A stretch of DNA of 64,000 nt from NCBI GenBank assembly GCA_001692895.1, contig KV748181.1, positions 1,178,001 through 1,242,000 on the forward strand. The letters run 5' to 3'. Positions 11,215 to 24,200 of the stretch are shown here, piece after piece. Source of the DNA: Cenococcum geophilum 1.58. Its lineage: Eukaryota; Ascomycota; Dothideomycetes; Gloniales; Gloniaceae. The notes under the pieces are model-generated. The model saw nothing but the letters and a program-made list of their open reading frames with translations, searched no databases and was not told the origin of the DNA. The translations under genes were made by a program, and so were the position numbers. How positions within the stretch are numbered: position 1 is the stretch's first letter; the number at the start of each line of letters is the position of its first letter.

Positions 11215-13250
11215 CTTTTACTGCGTCCTAACTTCTATATAATAACACAATATAAGTTTCTTCTTTAAGAAAGTTGTCCGAGTATAAAGTATTATATTAG
11301 TCCTAATTAATATAATTATTAACATAGTATAAATCTAGATAAGAAGTAGCGGCTAGAATAATAAGCGCGCTTTATAGAATAGATGGCATTAAATAAAAGC
11401 GACCACCTCTAAGTACTTACCTAGTATTTACGCTTAAGCGCGGCTACCTTTTTACCTTAACCATGCCGTGTATTGGATGCGGTAGTTTATAATTTAATAG
11501 TTAAAGCAGCTCTACTATAGCTCTAGTATACTGTATGTATATACTATACTTATCTAACCTTTTAATATCTAAAATAGTAATAATTAACTAAAGCTGGCCT
11601 ACAAGTCTTTTACCTAATGGTGTGCGGCCCTTTTTAATATGGTCGCCGTTATCTATATACTCTTAAACCTATACGTAATTACGCCTCTACTAGTTAGAAT
11701 ATTACCAATTTAGTACACAACGTACTACCTTACTAATTTAGCCCTTAAGGTTAGTTATATTTTTTCCGTCTCGTTTCTAACAGCGGATAGATAAATATAT
11801 TTTAATAAGCAGGCGCTTAACCTACAAAGAATCCTTCTTTTTCCGGTCCATATTAGAGTTCTAGGCACATTTACCTTATAGTTTTCGCCTACACTCTTAA
11901 ATAAATACTATAATGCCGTCTAGAAACCCTAGGATTTTATAGTAGTTTACTATATAAGATATATAAAGCCACGTCTTTAACTTAAGACGCCTTTAGATAA
12001 GATCTATTACCTTATCTATATCTTCTAAAGGCCACTAAAGCTTTATAACTGCTAAATATTATATTAGTTAAGTAACCTATACCTCTAAACACTAGGAAGA
12101 CTATAGTATAGAATTACTATTTATAAAAGCTATTTTGTCTTCTATTACTAGTATTACTACCTATTTTAAATTATAAGAGCAGATTTAAGATAGCGAATCC
12201 CGTTTATTTATTAAGTTATAAAACGCCTTAATAATGTAACGGTGTCTAGCTTCGCCATTTGCGCTAGTATAGTACCTATCTACGCATCCGTATAGGCGGA
12301 TATTTTCCTTAAAATATACAAGGGCATAGAATTTTGGTATATTAAAATGGCCTATATTAAAACCCTTTACCTTTAGACAGAAACTTTAAAATACGCCTTT
12401 AAGCATATCAATTTAATATAGGGCGTGGTGTATATATTATAGTGTCTCCTTATTATAGGTGCGATACTAAGCTATAATAATAAAGTTATATACAGCTCTT
12501 ATAAAATGTATAGCATATAGTTCCCTAGACGATAGTAGTAGGGCTAGTATAGTAATAAGTTAACGAACCATGGCTTTTTATTTATTACCTATTTATTAAG
12601 TAACTTTACTAAATAACAGATTATTAAACTGTTTTAGCCCTATAAAAGCTAGGACTTATTTAAAACGCTAATTAAGCTAAACCTCCGCAGACATATTTGT
12701 TATAGTTATCTTCGTTTTTCTTCTCTTTTTTTTTTAGCTAGATAATATTGCCTACTAGTTTCCATACCTATTTAATAAGTTATATAATAATACCCTTTAG
12801 AAGCTAATATAGAATATCTACTATTATGCCCTTATAGATGTCAAATAGGCAATAGTACCACGCGAAATATTTTACTAGGTATACCCAGTTGTTTAAGAAT
12901 AAAAGAATGTTCTTTAGTTACTAGCGTTTAATCTGTCTTTTTGTCTCCTTATAGGTGCGTAGTAGGTATTATTTCTTAGTTAAGTTCTTGCGCTTTAAAG
13001 GGGGGACCTAGCATATAGTGCAGTGCTATTAGCTTTTAACACCTATAAGCAGCACTTATTCTTTATAGTTTGCCATTATTCTATATATAATTGGATAATA
13101 TTATTATATAAAATTATCCGTATATTAAAGGTCTATACCACTTTCTATAAGATGCTTAATTACTATTATATTTTAGTTTATAAAATATAGCGTTAGAATA
13201 CTAAAGCAGGACTTATATTTAAGTATAATTCTTATCGCCTTATAATATAC
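11215..13250 (-). pseudogene. KDZ/Plavaka-type transposase relic, C-terminal part
   Basis: A DNA transposon transposase read on the minus strand from 13250 leftwards. Readable pieces are SKVYYKAIRIILKYK at the right edge, HLIESGIDL, then MANYKE*VLLIGVKS (family pattern: ADYPEQ...), HCTIC*VPP with zinc-type cysteines, a TYKETKRQIKR segment, and VDILY*LLKG near 12790-12820 (family pattern DILHQLYKG). The C-terminus is probably YSDNFLKEETYIVLL near 11250. Trp and Gln positions are stops. It is cut at 13250 exactly where the 39-kb element begins. The N-terminal part is found at 52665-55500. Family assignment rests on motif memory, without an alignment. Confidence 0.72.
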
Positions 13251-13280
13251 TTTACTCCATTAAAAAAGAAAATGGAGATC
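13251..13280 (+). repeat. Left boundary: direct repeat and inverted end
   Basis: TTTACT at 13251-13256 is shared with the right boundary. It is followed by an A-rich spacer and ATGGAGATC (13272-13280), which mirrors GGTCTCCAT near the right end. TTAC TCCATTA A fits TTAC-N7-A. Confidence 0.75.
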
Positions 13281-13614
13281 TGACTGCCGGTTTTGGAGGG
13301 TTCTGTCGCCGTTTTTGGAGGTCGCGTCGCCAAAACTCCCCGCCGCCCTAAGCCTCTTGCTTGCCGGTTTAACGTTAAGCCTCTCGCTTACCCAGCCTAT
13401 GCCCCGTTTTTTACGGGCAGACTAGTTTATCTAGAAGTATAACCCTTTTACGCGCCTAGCACTAAACCTATATATACTCTATGGCTCCTACCTTTAATCC
13501 GTTTAACCCAGGCCCCGTTTCTCTTATTCTTTACCCTCCTATCTCCTTAACCCTACATTACTCTCTATATCCTTTCTGCTGTTACTACCCTAAGTTCTTT
13601 TCTAGCTCCCTAAA

Positions 13615-16090
13615 ATGCGGCGCGCTTAATTATTAAATCGTAGCTTATTATCTAGCGTTACTAACAATAAGTATATAGATATAGATAGCGACGGTAATAG
13701 CTACTAGACAGAACCGACCGTCCTTAACAGTAATACTAACAGCACTACTAAATCTAAAAATACTTGCGAAGCGTCCGCTTAAGCATAGCTTTATAAGGAT
13801 TAAGACTATCTACTAGAATATTACCTTAAATAGTTAGAAGAGTTTAAGGAATCTAATTTTACGACGCAGGACTACGCTAATGCCACTATAGCTCTCCTTA
13901 ACCGCATTAAAGAATACTAGGATTAGTAAGTAATAACCTATTTAGCGGCTTCCTCTTAGGCCTAACTTGGTAGAGAGCTAATAATTTCTAGATACTGCAC
14001 CTATATAGGGAAAGACCCTAAGAAAATATACCAAGTCCTCTCGCTTTAGCTCCTTTATAGCTTCTTTAACTAGTCCCTAAACTAGAAATAAGGGAAAGGT
14101 GGTAGGAAATAGTACGGGACGAAGGTTTCTAGCTCGCTTGGCCTATACTGGAAGTACTATCGCCTTATATACAAGAGAGCGACTAGAGGGAAAATTGCTA
14201 GCGAACTAAACCGCTAGATATATAAGGTGATTACATTCCTAGTTAATCCTTTAACCTAGTAAGGTAAGGCAGAGCTAAGATATCTTTCTTAGGTACTTTA
14301 GAAACTAGTGGAGAAACATAGTCTAAGCAAGAAAAAGTAAGAAAAGACTATTATAGACGCGGAGGATCTCGCCCTAGTCCTTAAGACTAACTTAGTTATA
14401 ACAAGGAAGTAATATATAGTTAGACGACATCGGATATAAGTGCATTTCTTAATATAACTAGGTCTTTACACTATAAGCCAACCTAAAGCTCTTCTAAACC
14501 TATGCTACCGATATATAATAGTTATACTTATTTAGGACCCAAAGGGCGGTCCCTATAACATCGTGCTTAAGTTTACATTTAAATTTACTAAGGAATATCT
14601 TAGTATAAAGGAAGCGTGTGTTATCTTTCTACCCTATTTCTTTTACCTTATACTTATAGAGAACTAGTAATACTTTCCTAATTCCTAAGATTATCTTTAA
14701 CCCCTTACTCATTCTTAGCCCTTACGTCTTTCTCTTAGGCCTCCTCTTTACTAACTAAGCTTTTAGAGCCCCTAACCTAACGTCCGCGGAATAGCTTACT
14801 AAGCTATATATTAAGCCTAGGCGTAACCAGTTACTACTACTACTCTATCCGGACCTAGATAATATCCCCGTATTTTAGCAATTAATTAAAGCTTTTTATA
14901 GCTATAAGGTCTTACCCGACTAACCTTTATAGTACTTAACTCTTTTACTATGGATTAAGGACCTTAGTATAATTACGGGATTTCGGCAGGTTACGCGCCT
15001 ATATAGTCTTCGTTACGGCGTAGGTAAGGCATTTAATAAAAATAGTAAGTTCTATTATATAGAGCTAGTTCTACTAAGACATTTCTAATATCTTTACTAC
15101 TTAGGTAATGTAACTAATGCCCTCCGGAACCTAATAATGTAGCACGCCGACGCTTAAACGTTCCTAAAGCACTACCTTTCGCGGCGTGTTAACGTAGATA
15201 CATAAGTAATTATTTAAGGCTTAGAGCCTTAAGAAAAGTTAATAAAAGTAGTATACCGAATAAGCCAATTAATTAACCCGCGGCGGCCACAGCACCTAAT
15301 AATAGAACAATCCTTATTGGTAAACAAGAACCCACGTATTTGTTCCTTAATTAAAGTTCAAAATAAGCTAAAGCTTAGCCTTAAGCGCAAAACCGCAGGA
15401 AGCACAGAATACTAAAAGCTTAGCCAAGAAATCACAAATAAAAGGCAACGTCAGAGAAATGTGCTATTAGAAAATATTAAGAAGAATTAGGATAATAAAT
15501 AAGCTGTAATTAATATTAAGCGGTAACTTTCCGGAGTTATATTTAGCGAGGATATTAAAGCAACCTTAAAATCTAATAATAATAGATCGGCCGAACACAA
15601 ACGCCTTATTAAAGTAATTATAACGCTACCTAGTACGTCACTAGAAGATAAGATACGTAGACGCAATAATGCTATTAATGCAGTTGTAGATTACTGCAAT
15701 GTTAAGGAAGGTAGAGCGTATTGGCTAAGTCATCGCCAGAAATAGTTTAGGATAGGTGTCGCCCTTAGCCAGGTTAAGATTAAAGAAGATACTAAGATTT
15801 TAGAAGCGGCTAAAGCGCTAGAGAGGGCAAAGGCATCCTTATATAAGGAGAAAAGACCAAAGATATACTTTATCTGCCTTAGGAACTAAAAGCTACTAAT
15901 CGGCAAGCGTATATATAAGTTCCACACTCTAGCTGCTCTTACAAAACATTTCCGAGAAGGGCATCTCTCTAAACTCCTATAGTAGGGTAAGATTAGATAT
16001 AACGTTTGCGAAGTGACCCTTAAGCATAAAATGCATCTTTAGAACTATGTGTATAGTATACATAGGACCTTTTCCTAGTCATTGCGCGCT
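13615..16090 (+). pseudogene. DUF3435 tyrosine recombinase (Starship captain) relic
   Basis: The first gene inside the left end, reading inward. The ATG at 13615 is a plausible start because the same frame carries conserved N-terminal text (DYLLEYYLK, EEFKESNFTT, DAEDLALVLKTN, then LLNLCYRYIIVILI and FTKEYLSIKEA). The frame shifts by one between about 14620 and 15000. The catalytic C-terminal part then follows: SLRYGVGKAF (Arg), *HADA*TFLKHYLSRRVNVDT (His and nucleophile Tyr, 15140-15200), then GLEP*EKLI and INPRRP*HL. A zinc-finger-like tail ends it (FHTLAALTKHFREGHL). The Arg, His and Tyr of the recombinase active site remain readable while Gln and Trp codons are stops. GC-rich upstream sequence (13270-13400) may hold the promoter. 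Family call is strong. Confidence 0.88.
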
Positions 16091-16689
16091 TATCTTATTA
16101 TTTGCCATTTTTTATCTTATTTTAGTCTATTGTCATCCAATCCTATTCCGGTATTTAGTAGAATAGATACAATAACTAGGATTTTGTAATTCGTCCAGGA
16201 GGCGAGGGGTGATAGGTAAGGTGAGGGTAAGGTAAGGGTAAGGTAAAGGATAAGATAAAGCGTGGGGTAAGGGGTAAGGGGTAATATAAGGGGAGGCTAA
16301 TGGGAGATGGATAATACAGTTGCTATATAATATCTAACGGACCAACTATAGACGAGATATACATTTGAATTTCTTAGATTAACCTAAATAGAGAAAGGAA
16401 TAGAAGTATTATATAATAACTTCCTACCTAAGCCGATCTCCTAAGCTATGCATCTTTACTTATATATAACGCTGGCACCTTTTATAATAAAGTATATAAC
16501 GGTAATTAGGGTTAGATAGATAACTGCTGTCCTTAATATAATATATAAACTCGGCTCTATAACCAATATTATAACAAGTCCTAGTTATACAGAGGGTATT
16601 AAGACAGTTATTAATGTTTTCGCTTTTGCGCTCAGCCGCGGCGAACCTCGCCTTAGCGGATTAAAGTAGTGATTCCGTTTGTTATAGCT
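16091..16689. other. Spacer with TAAGG-rich simple repeat
   Basis: No gene recognised. Positions 16205-16295 are a purine-rich run of GGGTAAGG / GGGGTAAG variants. It resembles telomere-type sequence only loosely and has no regular TTAGGG unit. Confidence 0.6.
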
Positions 16690-17560
16690 AAGACTAGATA
16701 GCTTAAAGTTTCTATATAAAATTTTCCTCTATGTCCTTAGATGCGGTAATCGCTATCCATATAATGCCGATAGCGAAATCGCTTATAACGTCTAGCTCTG
16801 TAAAGTCTTCAAGTTTAACAAGCTCTTTAATGCGCTTAGCTGCTATTAAGGTAATTATATTATGCAATACTAAGTCGCCTATCAGGCTGTCACAGTGCTG
16901 CAATGAAGTAGACTGAATAACTACGTTGTGGTATGAAGAGGGGAAGAAGGTGGAAAGGGGGTATTGTATACAAATAGTAGGGCCGGCCGCCAAGTCGCTA
17001 GTGGTGGGCCAGCCAACAGTAGGGAACAGTACGAGACAGTATGAAACAGTATGCGTCAGGTCAGTGCCGTGACACAGGCTAAAGACATCCTTAATAATAT
17101 TAGGGAACCCATCCGCAGACCAGCTAGTTCCTAAAATATATTAGATTTTTATATTCGTAAGCTCTTTCAGCTATAGTATATTATAGTAATCGGCAATTGC
17201 ATTAACACAGACGTGGTAAAGTATAATATCGGCCGTTATCGGCCATGTCGTTATATCTTCATTATCGCCACCGCCATTGTTATAGTCCCTCTTGTACATA
17301 AATTGGATTATTCTCTTAACGGTGCCAGAATCAAACTCGTTAATATTTATAATATTAGTCACCGCCTTCTATCCGTCAGTTAGTTAGGGTCAATTCCACT
17401 AGACACTTAGTTAGATTTTACCTAAAAGTCTCTATTACAGGCAGCTGCAAGTATAGGAGATTGGGTGCATATAATCGCTTTATAGACTTTAAACTCTAGC
17501 CCCTAGTATATAAGTTTCAAGTCGCTATATTTCTCGCTATCTATAAGCTGTGCTAAGCTA
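16690..17560 (-). pseudogene. BTB/POZ domain protein relic
   Basis: Minus-strand pieces follow the order of fungal BTB/POZ proteins: SDLKLIY*GLEFKVYKAII, then SPILAAACNRDF, an open frame with FDSGTVKRIIQFMYKRDYN, then VNAIADYYNIL*LKELT, and a C-terminal helical part (IKELVKLEDFTELD). The typical fungal pattern is SDL-G--FKVH----SP-FAA followed by ML-YLYTGDY and YA-ADKY. Two stretches (17171-17362 and 16712-16993) remain stop-free, so this is one of the less damaged cargo genes. Such proteins usually mediate protein dimerisation; the specific role is unknown. Confidence 0.75.
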
Positions 17561-18250
17561 AACGGAACACTTTTAAATATTATATTTCGTTGGTTTTCTT
17601 TCCTAGTTCTAGTTTTAACTACGTCTTAAGCAATATTTAAGGGAGTAATTTAGTGTTTAACAGGATAATTAAGAATAAGAACTCTACTTTATTAAACGTG
17701 GCTCTAGAGCCTCTATATATACATTAAAAAGTCGTTATTAGCTTTATCTAATCCGCGACGGATTTAGCTAATTAGTTAGAGCCTTAAACGTTAGTCACTT
17801 AACTAAGAACTTGTATGACTTCTAAAGTTCCAGGAAGGGTAAGTGGTGGGGTATACGGCCACAGCGCCTAGAAGTAGTTAGGTCATATAATAGAGGCTTA
17901 GTTAAAGGATATGTTCCCATAGCTTAGGTTAAGGCTCTATACTCCTCTAAGCCATATTAAGCAAAGTTAAATAGTATTATGTTCCTGCGTACCGGCTTAT
18001 TAATTACACTATTCCTGCGCCTCTAAGAGCGGTTTCCCGGTCGTCGACTTCTTGTTATTGGCTAGTTAAAGTATACTTTTTAGATAAGGGGCACTGACTA
18101 GATTCTCGGTTGATTACTTTATAAGTCTTAGAGATACTATATTCCCTGCTAACAATTCGCTAACTAAGCAAGTAGATTAATAAAACTAACCTCGCGAACA
18201 CACTGCTATATAAAGCTCGGTAGATAAAAATACATTTCCTAAATTAATAG
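17561..18250. other. Spacer without recognised gene
   Basis: AT-rich RIP-type sequence. Neither strand gave a recognisable motif. It separates two minus-strand relics and may hold their regulatory sequence. Confidence 0.4.
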
Positions 18251-19190
18251 GATCTAGTACAAAGAGTAATTACATAATGCTTTGGCATATTTAAGATACT
18301 TTAGAATTATATAACTTCACTATTATTAGCATTAACAAAATGTCTTTTAGGAAATGATTTACCATCTTCTATTATTAGTGGAGGGAACTCTCCTAGTATA
18401 TTAGATATTTATTTAACATTTACGCATATTATAGAGGGCTTATACGTACCAAAATTAGCTAAAAGCACTAAAGAACAATACTAAGAAGTAACGGAAGAGG
18501 TACGCAATGCAATATCGTTGTATATCTGCAGTAGAGGCATAAAACCTAAAGGAGCCTAACCATGCTCTGTATTGCTATAGTGCTTATCCCTTACATAGCC
18601 GTACGGCGATATTACAGTCTTTTTAGAGAACCCTAGACTTAAGCAAAACCAGCACTAAGAGATGCTTTTAAAAAGAAAATTCGGTTCCGGGTAATATAGT
18701 TATTTAGGTAAAGCCGCCGAGGAGTTTAAGGAAGATTAGATAGTGGATAAATCCAAAGACGGAGAGTAGAACTGAACTCCTTATATTAATTTATCTCCCT
18801 TATTTACCGTTATTCCCCTATCCGTTTTTTCTATCAGTTTTTCAGCCTCCTTTAATTTATTTAGGAGAGTCGCCTAGTTACGCCTCCACTTATAAACGCA
18901 TTGTGAACCAGCCAGTAAGCATCTTAAATAAGGTTTATCGCCATCGCCATTACACTTAAGTTTCTTTAAGGAGCATTAAAAGCACAATCTTATTCTCCTT
19001 AGCACTTAAATTCACAAGTCTCGACTATAGCTAGCAACAGCCCTTGCCCTATAACGCCACTTATATATCTTAAAGAGGTTACCTTAGAAGAAAGTTCTAG
19101 GGCATTTATCGCAATAGTAGGTCGGCTTTTTATCTATAAGAGTTAGGAATATACGCTGCGGTTAAATAGAGTAGAGGCCTATAGGATTTT
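18250..19190 (-). pseudogene. Zinc-finger transcription factor relic (C2H2 + Zn2Cys6)
   Basis: Minus strand. A C2H2-like finger (HCDKCPRTFFQGNLFKIYKW) lies at about 19036-19112. A Zn(II)2Cys6-like binuclear cluster follows at about 18895-18990 (CSLKKLKCNGDGDKPYLRC, then LLAGSQCVYKWRR), with some Cys changed. The rest (for example GFMPLLQIYNDIALRT, LVLLANFGTYKPSI) fits a long regulatory tail down to about 18250. Fungal regulators combining a C2H2 finger with Zn2Cys6 exist. The binuclear cluster is specific to fungi and supports the host assignment. Target genes cannot be inferred. Confidence 0.68.
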
Positions 19191-20119
19191 TAGTATCGGT
19201 TTAAGTGCCCCACTTAAAGATAACTTTTTGTACAATTTTTATAGTTACACACATAAATTTCCTAAATTAGTAGCCGCCCCTCTATAGGTAAACTGTTAAC
19301 TCTAGTAACTATAGGGTAGAGCATCCTTTTACTTACCTATTTCCATTCTATCGCGGCAGTTAGCAGTTAAAAGTAGACAGCTAAGTTTATATACAATATT
19401 AAAGAAGTTTAAAATACAGAAATATATAGAATTAAAGATGTAGACCACTAAGAAGAGGCGGGATATAAAGTTTCTACATATTAATATAGCGCTAACACCA
19501 ATATCATATATAGAATGATCTGGCGTATTAACAATTAATATAGTGATATAAGCATTCCTAATATAGAACACTAGATCTCTCTCTATTTAAGGCGTAAGGC
19601 GTCCTACTTTTTCGCGTTCTAGATAGTAGAAGAGTAGAATATAAAAAGTTAAAAAGATAAACTGTTAGGGAGCGGACTACTAAGCGGAACCTTTAGAAGT
19701 TTTAAAGAGTCCTATATCTAGGAAACACTGCGTAGGTAGAAGAAGCGAGCGAGAAAAAAGGGCCACTTTAATTACTTATAATACTTGTAGGGAACACGCG
19801 TCGTGCTTATTGCTATTATTTAGAGTATACATACTCCTAAATTATTTTAGTTTTAAGACGGCTTATTTTCTTAAATAGGTAATAAGCTTTAGGGATAAAT
19901 CTAATTAGCTCCTACTAAGCCTATTAAATAATTATATCGAAGGCTTGCAAAATATGGAGAGTTGTAGAATAAGGCTTAGGTTATCTAACCTTAAGGATCT
20001 CCCGCGATTTGGCTTAGATTATATCCGGGATAACATTAAGAGGAAAGAAAGTAATATTAGCTTCTCAATTAGCTCTTATCTAAATTATAGCGGAACCCTA
20101 AATGGTTTAGTAGCTTATA
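19191..20119. other. Spacer; two short open frames, no recognised product
   Basis: A 61-codon plus-strand frame (19945-20130, starting MQNMESCRIRLRLSNLKDL) and an 80-codon minus-strand frame (19329-19571) are open, but neither matches a family I know. The second may be the damaged 5' part of the zinc-finger gene. Otherwise RIP-type sequence. Confidence 0.35.
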
Positions 20120-21299
20120 GTAACTACTAAATCCTAAACGCCTTCGCACCGCAACTACTAAATTATAGACGCCTTCGCATCACGACTACTAAATTATAGA
20201 CACTTCCGCACTGGGACTACCAAATTATAAACGCTTTATACTGTAAGCACTAGTATAAAGAGCCCCATATTAAGATCTAATCCAATCATAATATGCGTAC
20301 TAGATTTAATAGTATTAGTAATAGATCCCGGTAGCTTAGGATAATAAAAGGGATATACTTATTACTTATCCAGTGTTTGTCTAGAGGGCCCTATATAGTG
20401 TTATATAATATAAGCTCCTGCGTAAATACTTTATCAATTCCTAGCACTCTTTAGTGGTAATAGGGATCTTAGGTACCCTGCTTTTCTAACGCTTAAAGCG
20501 ATATACGCTCTTTTAATCAATAATCCTTTTTATTTAAGAATAAAATGCTCAAATTTATTGCTGTTATTTAATATCCTTTAATATCCATTCCCTTCTATTT
20601 GCTACTAGTAATATATAATTACACCCAGGTTTACTATAAGTGTACTTATCTTCGCTATACCGTAAGAGCTTAGTATATAAAATACCAGGAGACGTAAAAA
20701 AGATATCCGGCAAACGTTATTACAGTATAAGAGCAAACACTTAAGCTATTAATATATAACTAATTTTCTGTTATAGTAAATACAGGCTTAATAAAAACTG
20801 CGGTATACCTCTATAGGTCTATATAGAGGCCCAAGAAGCTTATATAAGAATTTCTTCTAGGTAACTGCAAATATATATTAAACTAAGAGGCTTACTTAAA
20901 TATGCATAAGAAGGCAAAGGAGGAAATAATTTAATAAACGCAAAGGGGGCTGCGCATTGCTGGCAAAGGGCGTATACAATTCTCTTCTTCGTAAATGCAC
21001 TATAAATAAGCATTTAGGGTAGAGAAACCAAACTATCTCTAATAAAGCATTTGATATGTTCTAAACCTAGCGATAAGTAATAGTTATTATGTATGTCCGG
21101 CCCAAACGAAACTTACTTTAGAACGGCCCCTAGATAGTAGGACCTTAGACATAGGCTAGGTAAACCTCAGCATATATACTCACAACATTCTCTAATCGCC
21201 CGCCCGTTAAATACATCCAATAGCTTTTAAATAGGATAGCGGTAAGTAGCTCTTTATATACTACAGACGGTATATATACTAACATTTATAAAGAAACTA

Positions 21300-22456
21300 A
21301 TATATACAATAAATGCATCTATAAAAACATCTCCACTTCACCCCCAACCTACTAAACGTCAATATCCGCTAAAGAGAAAAGATACTAACCTACAATTGTA
21401 CCGTTTATCTATATTATATAAAGATCTCAATACGCGAGTTAGTGTTCTAGAGGAGATATTTAGGCTATCGCCCATAATATAAGTAAACGAAGTCGCCTTT
21501 ACTAAGGCCGTCACCGGTTACATTCTCGCCCTTAAGCATTATATAGGAGCTAGATATTTTCGACCCTTAAAGTTAAAAGGAGAGTGGGATTGTCCTATTA
21601 AAGATTATAATAGAAATTACCAGCGTCTAGATTTGTATTATAAGCATATTAAAACTTTAGAGGGGTTCAGGCATAAGATTTTAAGGCATTATCTCGACCA
21701 GGATACGTGTCTACCGTATAGCTACTAATTTAACTCTCCTACTGGTCTTCTTTAATATAAGCGGAAAGCTTATAGTGTAAAAGCTTTATTACGGACTTAA
21801 ATGTTCACACCATTTATAACGTATATTAAGAAGAGTATATTATAAGATTATATCATTTTAGAAATGCTTATAGAGATATAGACTCACAACCGGTAGAGGC
21901 TAGTAGTTAAATAAAACAAACAGAAGACTCTACTATTTATATGCCTTATATAGACTCGCTAAAACCTAGCTTTAATAGCGGTGGCTAAGGAGAATCTATT
22001 TCTCTAAGCGCTAAAATAGGCCCCTTAACTTTAAAAGCCGAAGATAGCACTTAAATGCCCATCCCAACGTCTTTTACAGGAGGAGACTTTAAATTCACTA
22101 TAGCACCAAGCACTACGCTACATGCGATAAAACCTAAAGCACGAAAAGGTAAAAGGGTATTTAAGTTCTTTATGGCACCAAGCGCTGCTAAAGAGGGTTT
22201 CGGATTTACTATAGATCTATATACTAATTTTTCTGTTAAACCTAAAGCTAGAAGGGACTTTAGGTTAGGGTCACCAAGTGCCAATATAGTTAGGTTTAGT
22301 GGAAATGGTGCTAAAGGGGATTTTAGATATATAGCTCCATATATAGAGTTTCTAGTAGGTAAACCGGGGGGTTATAGTAAGGGAATTTTTGAATTTAGGA
22401 CAAAACCTTGCGCCGCTAACGTTCCCTTTATAGATCTTATATTTAGAGCGGGCTAG
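21300..22456 (+). pseudogene. C2H2-like zinc-finger relic followed by a repeat-rich open frame
   Basis: The first part reads SVLEEIFRLSP, then GEWDCPIKDYNRNYQRLDLY with YKHIKTLEGFRHKILRHYL and LDQDTC. This is a CPI--C---Y-R-DHL-RH pattern of fungal C2H2 proteins, with some Cys and His mutated. The second part, 22055-22456, is a 133-codon frame without stops (MPIPTSFTGGDFKFTIAPST...). It is built from repeated blocks around KPKAR and FKFTIAPS/FKFFMAPS. Whether the two parts were one gene is unclear. No precise function can be given. Confidence 0.45.
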
Positions 22457-22459
22457 GGT

Positions 22460-24200
22460 TAATAAGCATAGCTTTAGGACTCTTAGTAAAGAGATTAGAT
22501 AAAATATATCTTAAATAATGTAAACTAGTTGCGTCTTACTACCTATTAAGTGGGCTTATTCCCATTCCATATATAATAAATTACTATTACTTTCCCTTCT
22601 CTAATAGTAGGAGTTAAACTTAATCATCTCAGCTACCCATTATAAATAACACTGATTTTAATAAGAGCTGGCTTAATTAGTAGGCGCAATTACTTACATA
22701 TCCCCTCTATATGCTTTAATAATAGATATTTTATTAGTCTCTTCCTTTTAAAGGGCTGGGTTGTACTACATAATCTATCTCTAATTAGTATCTCCTCCAA
22801 GATAATAGCAACCAATAGCGATAATATCGTTGTTATTAGCTAGCTATTTCCAATCCGCTAATTATCTAATTATAAGTGTAGCATATTAAGGGAAATTGTG
22901 TTCTTTAATATATAAGACTTAAAAACCACCATCCCTAGTAAAACTAATAAGGGCATTTATAAACTTTAAAGGTATTAGTAAGCAGAGCTTTTTTTCCTTA
23001 AAGGAAAGAAAACTGGCATAACCTTATTCTCGTTAATTTGCGGCCACTTTAGAATAGTATTGGTTGCACCTTTAAGGACCACAATGCCTTAATCTTATAG
23101 AAGCTGTAAAACAAGATAGGTAGAGTTCTTGTCGGATAGGTCTAGCGACTACTCCTCCTAGTATCTATAGACTTTAAGGGCAAGGAAGCTTATATCTTTA
23201 ACTTAGAGAAAATCTTAACCTTTATATAACGCGATTTAAATTTAGGGCTAGTTGCTTTACCAATACTAAGAGAACCGGAAAACTAAACACATAAATAAGA
23301 GCAAAATTTGATTAAGAAACAACCCATACCCTAATAAAGCTTTTATTTATCTAACTATAAGGCACTCCCTATATATTACACATTTAGTAATATACTCTTA
23401 GTTCTTATTACTATATACTAGGTATATAACTACCTAGCGCATTATATCCAACTACTGGAAAATATTCGCGGCGGAGTCATTTATTACCGTTTAGAATAGC
23501 ATTTTCTAGTAATTAGCTTAGTATTCTATAATTATCTAGCCACATACATATTATTAACCTTGTTTTAGTTTTAGTATATCTAGTTAATCCAGGGTATCGG
23601 TATAACGGAGGCTTAATAACTAAAAAGCACCAAATCTATTATTGCGTCTACTCCGTATATATATACTTAAAACGCAAGTCAGCCTAATAGTACACTTAAA
23701 GAGGCGGACAGCTCTTATACATATAAGGCAACCATTAATAGAACTCAGCCTTACGCCTAATTTATAAGAAGGATTAGAGGTTAAGCGGGACTTGTTATAT
23801 ACTAATATATTTAGAGAAACAGTCCCCGTTCCTAGGATTACTTACCTTTAGCGTAAATTATCTCCTTTAAGTCGACTACTTAGAAGTAAGGCGGCGGCTC
23901 GTTTTTATATAACCTTTCCTACTTAATAACAGCTATCTAACCGTGTCTCTAACTGGTATTGATTGGTGTTTCCTAGACATTATAGAGTTTTATCTTAGGC
24001 GCCGGATTTAGTTATAACTTAGTATTACTTTAATACTTACTTACAGATTTTAATCCTTGTTTATAATTACTGGCTCATTTAATCTTTAATTAAGGGATAA
24101 CAACTATATTAAAGCAATGGATTTGGATTTAAATATACTTAGCCAAAAGAGGCGGTAATTACCACGTCGGCCGTAAGTGGCGGCTCTAATTTTTAGCATA
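22460..24200. other. Unrecognised AT-rich region inside the 4.2-kb segment
   Basis: Short coding-like patches exist on the plus strand (for example LVKLIRAFINFKGISKQSFF near 22940), but no family motif is recognised on either strand. Confidence 0.35.

Noticed and set aside
16205-16295. Internal telomere-like tract
   Set aside because: GGGTAAGG variants have no regular TTAGGG unit; also rejected for the CCTTAAA run at 57155-57235.
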